Source: Boswellia sacra (Eukaryota > Streptophyta > Magnoliopsida > Sapindales > Burseraceae). From it: DNA of 64,000 nucleotides. The notes under the pieces are model-generated. The model saw only the letters and a program-made list of their open reading frames with translations. It had not been told where the DNA came from and made no database searches. Shown piece after piece: positions 13,400 through 22,326 of this stretch; positions within the stretch are counted from its first letter, which is position 1, and each line of letters begins with the position of its first letter. Both the position numbers and the translations under genes were made by a program. The stretch spans positions 62,001-126,000 of the forward strand of contig SNVD02002362.1 of the NCBI GenBank assembly GCA_013180625.2, in the 5' to 3' direction.

Positions 13400-13700
13400 G
13401 ATATATACACATGTAAAACTCTCAAATTTGACACATGGGGACATAATTTTGGTGGGAGTTGCTCGATGCAGATTTATCGCCCCAAGATTTGAAAAAATGA
13501 GATATGCTTTCGGCGAGGTTTGACAAAACCTACACACTTGTCTCCCACGTGAAGCATGAAAAATGGAGAATACACTTTCGGTGGGGTTTGACAAAACCGC
13601 CACACTTGTCTCCCACGTGTGAAGCATGAAAAGTAGAGATATACTTTCGGTGGAGGTTGACAAAACCTCCACACTTGTCTCCCACGTGTACTTATGCCAT
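13400..13700 (-). promoter_or_regulatory. Triple ~68-bp tandem repeat with G-boxes upstream of the element-1 LOG
   Basis: Three tandem copies of a unit containing 'cacgtgggagacaagtgtg' (minus strand) lie between ORF X and LOG. The CACGTG cores are at 13546-13551, 13614-13619 and 13683-13688, a period of 68-69 bp. A TATA-like stretch (gtatatat on the minus strand, about 13401-13409) lies between them and the LOG start. CACGTG is the G-box bound by plant bZIP and bHLH factors. The layout looks like an internal promoter for LOG; this is inference. A frame can be read through the repeat, but it only reflects the tandem repetition. Confidence 0.55.
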
Positions 13701-13916
13701 AGGGTAGTCATATGGTTTGTCAAAAAGAAAACTTGAAATTAAAACAAACAAAATCAACAAACAACAACAACACAAAAACAACATTGATAATCAGATCAAA
13801 CGAAACAAGAAAGAAATAAAATTCGACAACAACAACACACATTCAAATATACAAGTAGTTGTGATTGTGGCTCACACTTCCTCTGGTTTTACGTCCAGTA
13901 ACGGTTGAAACGCCTT

Positions 13917-14155
13917 CTATGAGTCGGGGATTTGCTTCCCATCCAGTTTTCTTATAAACTGGCAAACAGGGTCATTTTTAGTCAGATTCTCTAGACTATA
14001 ACACTACAATTCATCACGAAATTGTGTCCATAGATTAAGCAATTCACACTGAACAAGTCCACAAGATGTGACTCAAGAGTTAATAAAACGTTATCCAGCG
14101 ACTCATTACTCAAGCCATTCTTAATAAATGACAGTTTATCTTCTCTATTTCTGGA
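13917..14155 (-). pseudogene. ORF X of element 1, C-terminal part (severed by element 2)
   Basis: Reverse-strand sequence aligning with 19796-20034 of element 2: shared blocks encode the NREDKL, KNGLS/KDGLS and NDPVCQFIRKL phrases and the same stop context at 13917-13919. The frame shifts in the middle. It is the continuation of the segment at 23862-24176; the two were one ORF before element 2 inserted, as shown by the CTGGA duplication at 14151-14155 and 23857-23861. Confidence 0.85.
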
Positions 14156-15681
14156 TCATGAAAACTTAAATATGCATGTTTAATAAGAGTTTAGTTCATC
14201 ATACTGTATTAATAGTGTCATTAAATTCCTCAACTTAAGCATATTTGTAGCATTTGCATCTTTGGAATTAATTTCTCTTAATTTTGGTTTTGTTGCAGGT
14301 TTGATAAAATGGGCATAACTTTCTATTTATAGATTAGAATGGTGCAAATCTTAATTTTTTGGAAAGCTGATTCAATTGTCTACAAGATTGCATTTCACAA
14401 GCATCATCAAATTCGGGCTCTTAGTGGACCAAAATTGGGCTTGAAATAAACCCATCTACAGTCTCGGTCCAGTCTGACCAGACCTCAGTATTTGGACCGT
14501 ATCTCTCAAAATACGTATCCAAATTATGCAAATCAATATGTTCTAGAAATCTGAGAGAAATATCTACAACTTTCATGAAGACATGTGATTAAAATACTCA
14601 ACATTTCAATGTCAAAATTGATGGTCAAAGTCGGTGCCTAGTGATCCCAATTGTCAAAGATATTTACAACTAATATTTGACAATTATGCCCTTGTAATTT
14701 GACAAGTTTGCCCCTGGATGTATCTATAAATAGAGGTGCCTTGTGACCCATTAGGGCATCTTGGCCTTGGCTGGAACATTTTGGCTTTGGCTAGGATCTT
14801 GTATTGTGTTTGTGTGTTTATGTTATTAATGAATTTCCTTTTTCTTGCATTTTATTTTCTTTCTATTATAATGTTCTTCTAATTTCTCTTTTGCTAAGGT
14901 GAAAGGGTGAAACCCTTGATATGAGAATAAGGATTCTCTAATCCTTAATATATGCTTAATAATCTTAATCTTATAATGTTTATTCAATATGATTTATATT
15001 TAATTTCTTAATCAATCTTGACACCACTCGTAAAGTGGAGTTCTTGATCCATTGTCTACAATCCTTGGCACATCAAATGCTTGGATCCTTTCTAGATGAT
15101 GTATGGTTCTTCCTTACTGACACGAATCTAGTTAGGAACCTTGATTTGTTGTAGACATATGGTGATTAGCACATTGGATGCTTGAACCCATTTACAAGAA
15201 GTGGTATAAATATTGGTAACGAAACAAATATAATTCATATAACTAAAATGGGTTAATTATCCTTATTTAAAATATCAAGGGCGGATCCACTAACCTTAGC
15301 CTTCATTGTTATTGTGTTAATTCCTCTTGTATTTTAATTATTCTATTATTTATGAACTTTTTATTTTATTTACTATGGTAGGTTCTACCACCTTATGAAA
15401 TTGTTCTTTAATTTACTATGGTTGGTTATACCACCTATTTCCATAGATGGTTTTACCTTCTCTTGCTTTTTGTTTTATATTTGAATGGTCGGTAATACCA
15501 CCTACCATCTTACATTCTTGTTGATATTATCATGTCACCTCTTTGAATCATCCATATCACATTTGTTTAGCTTATATTTTGTAACGCTTAAATTCCCTTC
15601 CTCGTGATCGACCTCGGTCTCATCGGGATTATTACTTCGACACTCCTATACTTGGGAGACAATCCTTTTTCGGATGTATCA
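14156..15681 (+). repeat. Element 2, 5' LTR
   Basis: 1526 bp, matching the 3' LTR and the solo LTR. The first bases tcatgaaaac are a mutated version of tgatgaacac seen in the other two copies. The end, ggatgtatca, is followed by six spacer bases and the primer-binding site. A likely promoter/TATA stretch is 'ctataaatagagg' at 14723-14735. Confidence 0.95.
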
Positions 15682-15687
15682 AGTTTT

Positions 15688-15705
15688 TGGCGCCGTTGCT
15701 GGGGA
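15688..15705 (+). other. Element 2 primer-binding site
   Basis: tggcgccgttgctgggga, six bases after the LTR. This is the widespread primer-binding site of Athila/Tat-type plant Ty3/gypsy elements, usually assigned to tRNA-Asp. Element 1 has tggcgccgttgccgggga with the same six-base spacer. Confidence 0.9.
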
Positions 15706-15908
15706 AGGTAAAATTTGGCGTAAAAAATTGTAAGTATTTTCTTTTCCCATTTCTATTGCATATGTTCATCTCTTCTCTCCCCATTTCTATTTTTATTTCT
15801 TTTTTCTTGCATGTGTTCATCTTTTCTTCCTCACTGCATTAGTTGGTAGAATTGTTAGGAGTCACTCATCTTCTTTAAAAACATGCTTAAACCCAATTGA
15901 GAACATAA

Positions 15909-18642
15909 ATGGATTGCATGAATCTTATGAGAACTTGTGCACAATCTTGCATAGTCTTCCCTCATGATGCAAAATATTTCGACTATGAATCGGATTTCGT
16001 TCAATTCTTACCTCACTTTCATGGCCTAGATGTTGAAAACCCATTTTTGCACTTGAGAGAATTTAAAGAGTTTTGCAACACTTATAGTGACCTAAATTGT
16101 AGCATAAACATCTTTCGATTAAAGCTTTTTCCTTTTTCTCTAAAAGATAAAGCTAAGACATGGCTACAAAATCTTAGGTCAAGATCCATTAGCTCATGGG
16201 ATGAAATGCAACAACAATTTCTTAAAGAATTCTTTCATCCCTATAGAACAAATTCTCTCAAAAATCAAATCATCAATTTCACTCAAAAACAAGGAGAGAC
16301 ATTTTATCAATGTTGGGATACTTAATACTTGTCCTCATCATGGTTTGAAAACATGGGAACTAGTTCTAATTTTCTATAAAGGTCTTACACATCAAGCTAG
16401 GCAAATGGTAGAATTAATGTGTAATGGACAATTTGAAAATAAAGACCCTGATGAAGCCATGGATTTCCTAGACTTACTGATGAACACTTAAATATGCATG
16501 TTTAATAAGAGTTTAGTTCATCATATTGCATTAATAGTGTCATTAAATTCCTCAACTTAAGCATATTTGTAGCATTTGCATCTTTGTAATTAATTCCTCT
16601 TAATTTTGGTTTTCTTATAGGTTCGGTAAAATAGGCATAACTCTCTATTTATAGATCAGAATGGTGCAATTCTTAATGTTTTGGAAAGCTGATTCAATTG
16701 TCTACACGATCACATTTCACAAGCATCATCAAATTCGGGCTCTTAGTAGACCAAAATTGGGCTTGAAGTGAACCATCTACAGTCTCGGCCCAGTCTGACC
16801 AGGCCTCAGTATTTGGACCGTATATCTCAAAATACGTATCCAAATTGTGCAAATCAATATGTTCTAGAAAGCTGAGAGAAATATCTACAACTTTCATGAA
16901 GACATGTGATTAAAATTCACAACATTTCGATGTCAAAATTGATGGTCAAGTCGGTGCCTAATGATCCCAATTGTCAAAGATATTTACAACTAATATTTGA
17001 CAATTATGCCCTTGTAATTTGACAAGTTTGCCCCTGGATGTATCTATAACTAGAGGTGCCTTGTGACCCATTGGGGCATCTTGGCCTTGGCTGGATCATT
17101 TTGGCTTTGGCTAGGATCTTGTTTTGTATTTGTGTGTTTATGTTATTAATGAATTTCCTTTTTCTTGCATTTATTTTCTTTCTATTATAATGTTCTTCTA
17201 ATTTCTCTTTTGCTAAGGTGAAAGGGTGAAACCCTTGATATGAGAAGAAGGATTCTCTAACCCTTAATATGTGCTTAATAATCTTAATCTTATAATGTTT
17301 ATTCAATATGATTTATATTTAATTTCTTAATCAATCTTGACACCACTCGTAAGTGGAGGTCTTGATCCATTGTCGACAATCCTTGGCACATCAAATGCTT
17401 GGATCCTTTCTAGATGATGTATGGTTCTTCCTTACCGACACGAATCTAGTTAGAACCTTGATTTGTTGTAGACATATGGTGATTGGCACATTGGATGCTT
17501 GAACCCATTTACAAGAAGTGGTATAATATTGGTAATGAAACAAATATAATTCATATAACTAAAATGGGTTAATTATCCTTATTTGAAATATCAAGGGCGG
17601 ATCCCCTAACCTTAGCCTTTATTGTTATTGTGTTAATTCCTCTTGTATTTTAATTATTCTATTGTTTATGAACTTTTTGTTTTATTTACTATGGTAGGTT
17701 CTACCACCTTATTAAATTGTTCTTTAATTTACTATGGTTGGTTATACCACCTATTTCCATGGATGGTTTTACCTCCTCTTGCTTTTTGTTTTATATTTGA
17801 ATGGTCGGTAATACCGCCTACCATCTTACATATTTATTGATATTATCTTGTCATTTCTTTGAATTATTCATATCATATTTGCTTATCTTATAATTTGTAA
17901 CGCTAAAATCCCCTTCCTCGTGGATCGACCTCGGTCTCTCCGGGATTATTACTTCGACACTCCTATACTTGGGAGTCAATCCTATTTTCGGATGTGTCAC
18001 TTACTAGCGAAAAATGCCCAAAATTGGAACAATGTTGGCACCTATGAGGTACCAGGAACGTCTAGTAGAGGCATATATAACTTTAGGGAGAATCATGATC
18101 TACATGTTAAATTTACATCCCTAGCTAGGAAAGTCGAGGACTTAGAAATGTGGTCTATGCAAGAAATTGTCTGTCAAACTTGTAATTCTAGTGATCATCC
18201 TACGGATGATTGCCCAATTGTGTCTACCTTTAGGAAAAGTCTCCATGACCAAACCAATGTTTTAAACACTTTCCAAAGGTCAAATCCTAATCCTTACTCA
18301 CAAAAATTTGGATGGAAAAATCACTTGAATTTTGATTGGAGGAATGATAATCATGCACAATCTTACCAACCTCCCTTTCAATCATGTCAAAATTTTCAAA
18401 AAACTCATGATCATGCATCTTATAAGGATCTTGAAGAAACATGGAATTCATTCATTGCAAAGCAAGAGGCTTTTAATAGTCAAGTTGCTCAAACTATGGC
18501 AAACTTGAATGATGCTCTTGAAAAACTTGCATTTGCATTTAGTACTCATGAGAAAGGTGTGTTTCCATCTCAACTCGAGCCAAACCTCATCAATCCACAT
18601 GTGAGTAATCCAAGTAGCCAACATCTTCTTGAAGTTCGGTAA
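15909..18642 (+). pseudogene. Gag of element 2, broken by a frameshift and a solo LTR
   Basis: The first part (15909-16325) encodes a retrotransposon capsid domain: HFHGLDVENPFLHLREF, then LKDKAKTWLQNLRS and WDEMQQQFLKEFF. Near 16312 a small deletion shifts the frame, and the next 170 bases continue in frame 1 (ELMCNGQFENKDPDEAMDFL). The solo LTR at 16478-17999 interrupts it, and the coding sequence resumes at 18000 (LLAKNAQNW). The zinc knuckle CQTCNSSDHPTDDC (18175-18216) keeps the CX2CX4HX4C pattern. The frame stops at 18640. No protease follows. Gag binds RNA and builds the virus-like particle; this copy cannot. Confidence 0.92.
16478..17999 (+). mobile_element. Solo LTR of the element-2 family inside its gag
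   Basis: 1522 bp with the same ends as the element-2 LTRs (tgatgaacac ... gtgtca), flanked by CTTAC at 16473-16477 and 18000-18004. There is no primer-binding site or polypurine tract beside it, so it is a solo LTR left by recombination between the LTRs of a later insertion. Deleting it with one TSD copy restores an in-frame junction in gag, which confirms the borders. Confidence 0.95.
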
Positions 18643-19485
18643 GTGCTCTTCTCGAAGATTCGGTAAGTGCTCTTCATGATGGTAAGGTTAATCAAGAACA
18701 TATTCCTAACCCTTACGAGAAAGATGATGAATCAATCCTAAAGGGTAAGGAAGAGGTTAATCAACTTACACCTAACAAAGAAAAGACCGAATCCTCACTT
18801 ATGCATCATGCAAAGGAATTTAACCAAAATTTTGATATTAATGAATTTTTCGAGCATGATGAAAATGAGGAAGCTAATAGGACAAAAACTAACGTGGAAG
18901 ACTATATCCAAAATGAGAATTTTTCAACTCCTTTGGAAATCGGGTTACTAGTTCTTTTGAACCAAGTATGCAACTAGTGCCCATTGCTTCTAAAGAATTT
19001 TCATTGCTTGATTTTGTACAGGCGAAGGAGATTAAGATGTGGGAGCCATGGTTCGGAAAAAGGCAGGAAGAAACATGCACACTCAATAATGCATGCTTTA
19101 AGGACAAAATAACTCAGATAGTGGTAATCTCTTTCATTCTCACAAATAAAGGAAAAAGAAAGGTACCACCTCAATGGCATATTTTTGACCGTGGTAATCA
19201 CTTTCGAAGAGATTCCTCTTTTTGCATTTCTTTATAATGATTGATCAAATTTTATCCATCTATGCCATATTTTCATTTTTATTTTTATTCTTGATTTTTG
19301 CTATCATTTCTAGTTTGTTTTTATTTTATTTTGTGTGCGTTTATTTTAGTTATGTGTTTTTATTTTATTTTCCGGTCAAGTGGCGGATACGGTACTCCGT
19401 GGCTTTTAAAGTCGGTTTTTCAGTTCCCTAAAAACTGTTGCTCACCTTGCATCCATTTTCTTTTCTTCTCTCTCATTTTCTTCAC
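18643..19485 (+). other. Element 2, gag tail remnant and ORF X leader
   Basis: After the gag stop a short direct repeat (gaagttcggtaagtgctctt and ttcggtaagtgctcttca, 18631-18678) marks a local duplication. The next 300 bases keep gag-like, acidic/Asn-rich composition in another frame. From about 18970 to 19240 there are short ORFs with no recognised domain, then a T-rich stretch (19250-19370). A pyrimidine-rich leader (tcttttcttctctctcattttc) runs into the ORF X start. A similar CT-rich leader precedes ORF X in element 1. Confidence 0.6.
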
Positions 19486-20034
19486 ATGGATACCATTCTC
19501 TCAAAATTGCAAAAACATTTTTCCTCTCTTCCTCAAAATGATTTGCTTAAAATTTATAAAGCTCGTGCAGAAAGACTAAGGTTGTTGATGCGTAAGGGTA
19601 TTCCTGCTGATTTAAGATGGTTAATTGAAGCCAAGGTTCGATTCTCTTGTGAGTTTTCAGATAATCTTGTTTCCCATATGCCAGGTTTGGGAAAAAGCTC
19701 TTATGCCAAAAAGCGAAGAGCAAAAAGGTTACAAGTTTGTCACAAATGTGCAAGATGGACTTGTAACCAGCGTTGCCGCTCTTTGGGATATTTGTCTAAC
19801 AATCGAGAGGATAAGCTACAGTTCATCAAGGATGGACTGAGTAAGGAGTCCTTGGATGATATCCGAGTGACTCTTGAGACGCATTCTTATGGACTTGTGC
19901 AGCGTGAAATTTTTAATTTGTGGACACAATTCCGAGATGAGCAGGAACGCTATAGTCTTGGGAATCTGACTCAAAACGACCCTGTTTGCCAGTTTATAAG
20001 AAAACTGGAAGGGAAGCATATCCCCAACTCATAG
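19486..20034 (+). CDS. ORF X: small basic, cysteine-clustered protein carried by the retroelement
   Basis: 182 residues from the ATG at 19486. This start is chosen over an upstream in-frame ATG (19438) because the element-1 copy also begins with MD at the matching place. Residues 1-60 look helical and rich in Leu/Lys/Arg. Residues 75-81 are strongly basic (KKRRAKR, a likely nuclear signal), and directly after it four cysteines form CX2CX4CX3C (85, 88, 93, 97). A basic 'YA-KRRRA' patch beside a cysteine cluster resembles the cysteine-rich nucleic-acid-binding proteins of carlaviruses, some of which affect RNA silencing or transcription; the cysteine spacing differs, so this is a hypothesis. 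The C-terminal 80 residues are unrecognised. LOG follows 315 bp downstream. The copy in element 1 preserves the basic patch and all four cysteines, suggesting past selection. It is not a known retrotransposon protein. Confidence 0.75.
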   Translation: MDTILSKLQKHFSSLPQNDLLKIYKARAERLRLLMRKGIPADLRWLIEAKVRFSCEFSDNLVSHMPGLGKSSYAKKRRAKRLQVCHKCARWTCNQRCRSLGYLSNNREDKLQFIKDGLSKESLDDIRVTLETHSYGLVQREIFNLWTQFRDEQERYSLGNLTQNDPVCQFIRKLEGKHIPNS

Positions 20035-20349
20035 AAGGTGTTTAAGCCGTTTCTGGACGTAAAACCAGAGGAAGATGTGAGCCACAGTCACAACTACCTG
20101 TACATATGCATGCGTGCCATCTTTTTTGAATTTTAATACCTCATAGCTGTCATTTTTGAATTTGTATCTTTTGTTTGACTTATGGTGTCTTATTTCATCA
20201 TCTTTTGAATTTTTATGCATTATTGTCAAATTTTTCAACAAACAACCGAGCTACCTAGATAGATATCATCATTAGCATACCTTTTTGCACTCCATAAATA
20301 CCACATGTCTTGTTCTCTTCTTCACACATAGTTAGAGAGTTACATAGAC
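20035..20349 (+). promoter_or_regulatory. Spacer between ORF X and LOG with a TATA-like box
   Basis: 315 bp. The first 70 bases after the ORF X stop are still conserved with element 1 (tggacgtaaaaccagagga block, 20053-20071). The remainder is T-rich and then ends with cataaata (20293-20300) about 50 bases before the LOG ATG, followed by a CT-rich segment. This is compatible with a core promoter and short leader for LOG alone, but it has not the G-box repeats seen in element 1. Confidence 0.45.
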
Positions 20350-21000
20350 ATGGAGGGAACTTCAAAACATCGAATCCAAAGGATATGTGTATTCTGTGGA
20401 TCTCGACCAGGTAAAAGTGAAAAGTTTGTCGAGGCAGCAAATTATCTTGGTAGATTACTAGCTGAAAGAAAGATTCATATGGTTTATGGGGGAGGTAGCC
20501 TCGGGTTGATGCGTTGTGTGGCAAGAGCTGCACGTGCAGGAGGTAGTCAAGTTTTAGGAGTTATTCCTAAAGCTTTGGCTATAGAAAGCATTGTTGGAAA
20601 AACGGTTGGGAAGGAGTTACAAGTCTCCTCTATGCATGAACGCATGGCACATATGCTCATCAATTCAGATGCCTTTATTGCTTTACCAGGTGGCTTTGGC
20701 ACTCTTGAAGAAATTTTTCAAATTGCCTCTTGGGCCCAACTGAATCTCCATCAAAAACCCATAGGTTTGTTGAATGTCAAAAATTTCTTTGATCCTTTGA
20801 TAAGTTTTGTTGATGCAGCTGTGGAACAAAATTTTATCCCACATTCAGCGAGACAGATCATTGTTTCTGCCACTTCTACTGGTGAGTTACTTGACAAATT
20901 ACAAGAAGTTGAGTATGAACCTGACCCAGCTAGTACTCAAATTAATTGGGCAGGAGGGCAAAACAAAAAGTGCAAATTGGATCTGAATCTCCGTTTGTAA
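20350..21000 (+). CDS. LOG-type cytokinin riboside 5'-monophosphate phosphoribohydrolase, intact, intronless, carried by element 2
   Basis: 216 residues, the usual length for plant LOG. LOG hydrolyses cytokinin riboside monophosphates to free base and ribose phosphate in cytosol and nucleus, activating the hormone in one step. Visible motifs: CVFCGS (13-18), GGGSLGLM (47-54), MHER (95-98) and PGGFGTLEE (113-121), including the catalytic Arg98 and Glu121. Two departures: the glycine normally after GLM is Arg55, and the lysine normally after MHxR is Met99, so activity is uncertain. The C-terminus ends LDLNLRL (210-216), an EAR-like LxLxL motif not usual in LOG proteins that I know. Host LOG genes have several introns; this frame has none, so it was probably captured from spliced mRNA. 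It lies between ORF X and the 3' LTR of a retrotransposon. Confidence 0.93.
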   Translation: MEGTSKHRIQRICVFCGSRPGKSEKFVEAANYLGRLLAERKIHMVYGGGSLGLMRCVARAARAGGSQVLGVIPKALAIESIVGKTVGKELQVSSMHERMAHMLINSDAFIALPGGFGTLEEIFQIASWAQLNLHQKPIGLLNVKNFFDPLISFVDAAVEQNFIPHSARQIIVSATSTGELLDKLQEVEYEPDPASTQINWAGGQNKKCKLDLNLRL

Positions 21001-22313
21001 TTTTTTTGTCTTTTATTTTATTTTATTTTTAGCATGTTATTTTATGAGTCTTTCAGGTCATCTCTCTTGAATAACAGAAGCTTCAGGTAATGTCTCCTAT
21101 ACTTTATCTCTCTACATTTAAACATTGAGGACAATGTTTCATTTGGTTGGGGGGGAAGGATAGTAGACATAAGTGTGTCTTGAAATTTTATTTTTTTCTT
21201 GCAAAAAAAAAAAGCGAGTTAGTAATTAGATTCAGAGTGCGGTGTAAGGAGTTCAAATCCTCTTGAGACGCATTCTGGGTCAGGAATGGCAGAGTATGGA
21301 GGGCCAGTTTGAACTCTTGAAACCCATTCTAACCAATTTGTCATTTTATTTTGATCTTATGAACTCATTTTAGCTAACTTGATATTATTTAGACTTGATT
21401 TTTGAATTTTATAACAAGGAGGTCTTATTCATTTCACTTTGAATTATTCAAATCTATGAACTCTCACAACCTTATCATTTAAAAAAAAAATTGTGTGCTT
21501 ATGTACTCATTAAGCAAGTATTCATGAACCTTTCTTCACACACACATACCTTGATGCATGATTGTGGGTGGTAAAATGAAATGTTGTAATAGTTGAGTTC
21601 TTTTGTTTTGTTAGGATAACAACACAAAGGAAGGGGAAAGTAAAAAAAAAAAAAAAAGCAAAAAAAAAGAAGAAAAAAATAGCAATTGTGGATAAAGTTT
21701 GGTCTCGTAGCCTCCTAATTCGAGCAATTAAGCCCGAGGGGTGTCTTAACACCTAATACCCTAAGACCAACTGGTTTGGGAGCTATTGGCCCAAAGCTTG
21801 CTACATGGATTAAGGAGAAAGCTTAATGGGATTGAACATTGCACTATCCATAAGTTTCTAAGCAAAAATAAAGCATCGGCAACCCGAGTCGTTAAGCTCG
21901 AAGGGGTGTCTTAACACCTAATGCCCTAAGGCCAACTGGTCTGGGAGTCATTAGCCTAAGGCTCGCTACATGGGTTAAAGATGCATTCTTTCAAAAAAAA
22001 AACACATATATATATATAAAAAATAAATGAATGCCCCCTACCTAAAGTTGTTAGCCTTAACAAATATTAGAACCGATATGGCTTCTTTCTAATAAGCCCC
22101 ATAGTCATGTGTTGACTGAGCACAAAAAGGAGGTTTATTGATATCTTGACTGAATGGACATGAGTCATAAAAAAAATAATAATAATAATTGGTTGAGAGT
22201 TTGTTTATTTGGATAAAATCAAGGAAAGTGCAATAATGACCACCTTATTATGTAAAATTCTATAAATCACTTCTAAATAATAACGCTTAAATTGCTAGGG
22301 ACTAGCAATAAGC
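21001..22313 (+). other. Element 2 3' non-coding region
   Basis: About 1.3 kb after LOG. It contains the cattgaggacaatg motif (21123-21136) followed by a G7 tract (near 21150), shared with element 1. Long A runs occur at 21202-21213, 21480-21490 and 21641-21669. A diverged direct duplication with a period of about 165 bp (21701-21815 and 21870-21980) shares gtgtcttaacacctaat. No ORF is supported. Confidence 0.65.
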
Positions 22314-22326
22314 TAGTTGGGGGGTG
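22314..22326 (+). other. Element 2 polypurine tract
   Basis: agttggggggtg directly before the TGATGAACAC start of the 3' LTR. The placement and G-rich form are typical of the plus-strand primer. Confidence 0.88.

Noticed and set aside
13352..13723. A 124-codon frame with repeated Trp/Cys phrases on the minus strand
   Set aside because: It is a by-product of the three 68-69-bp tandem repeats; the period is not a multiple of three in all units, so other frames show the same repetition, and there is no leader or homology.
16694..17306. Minus-strand frames inside the solo LTR
   Set aside because: They recur in part in the other LTR copies only as broken frames and have no domain.
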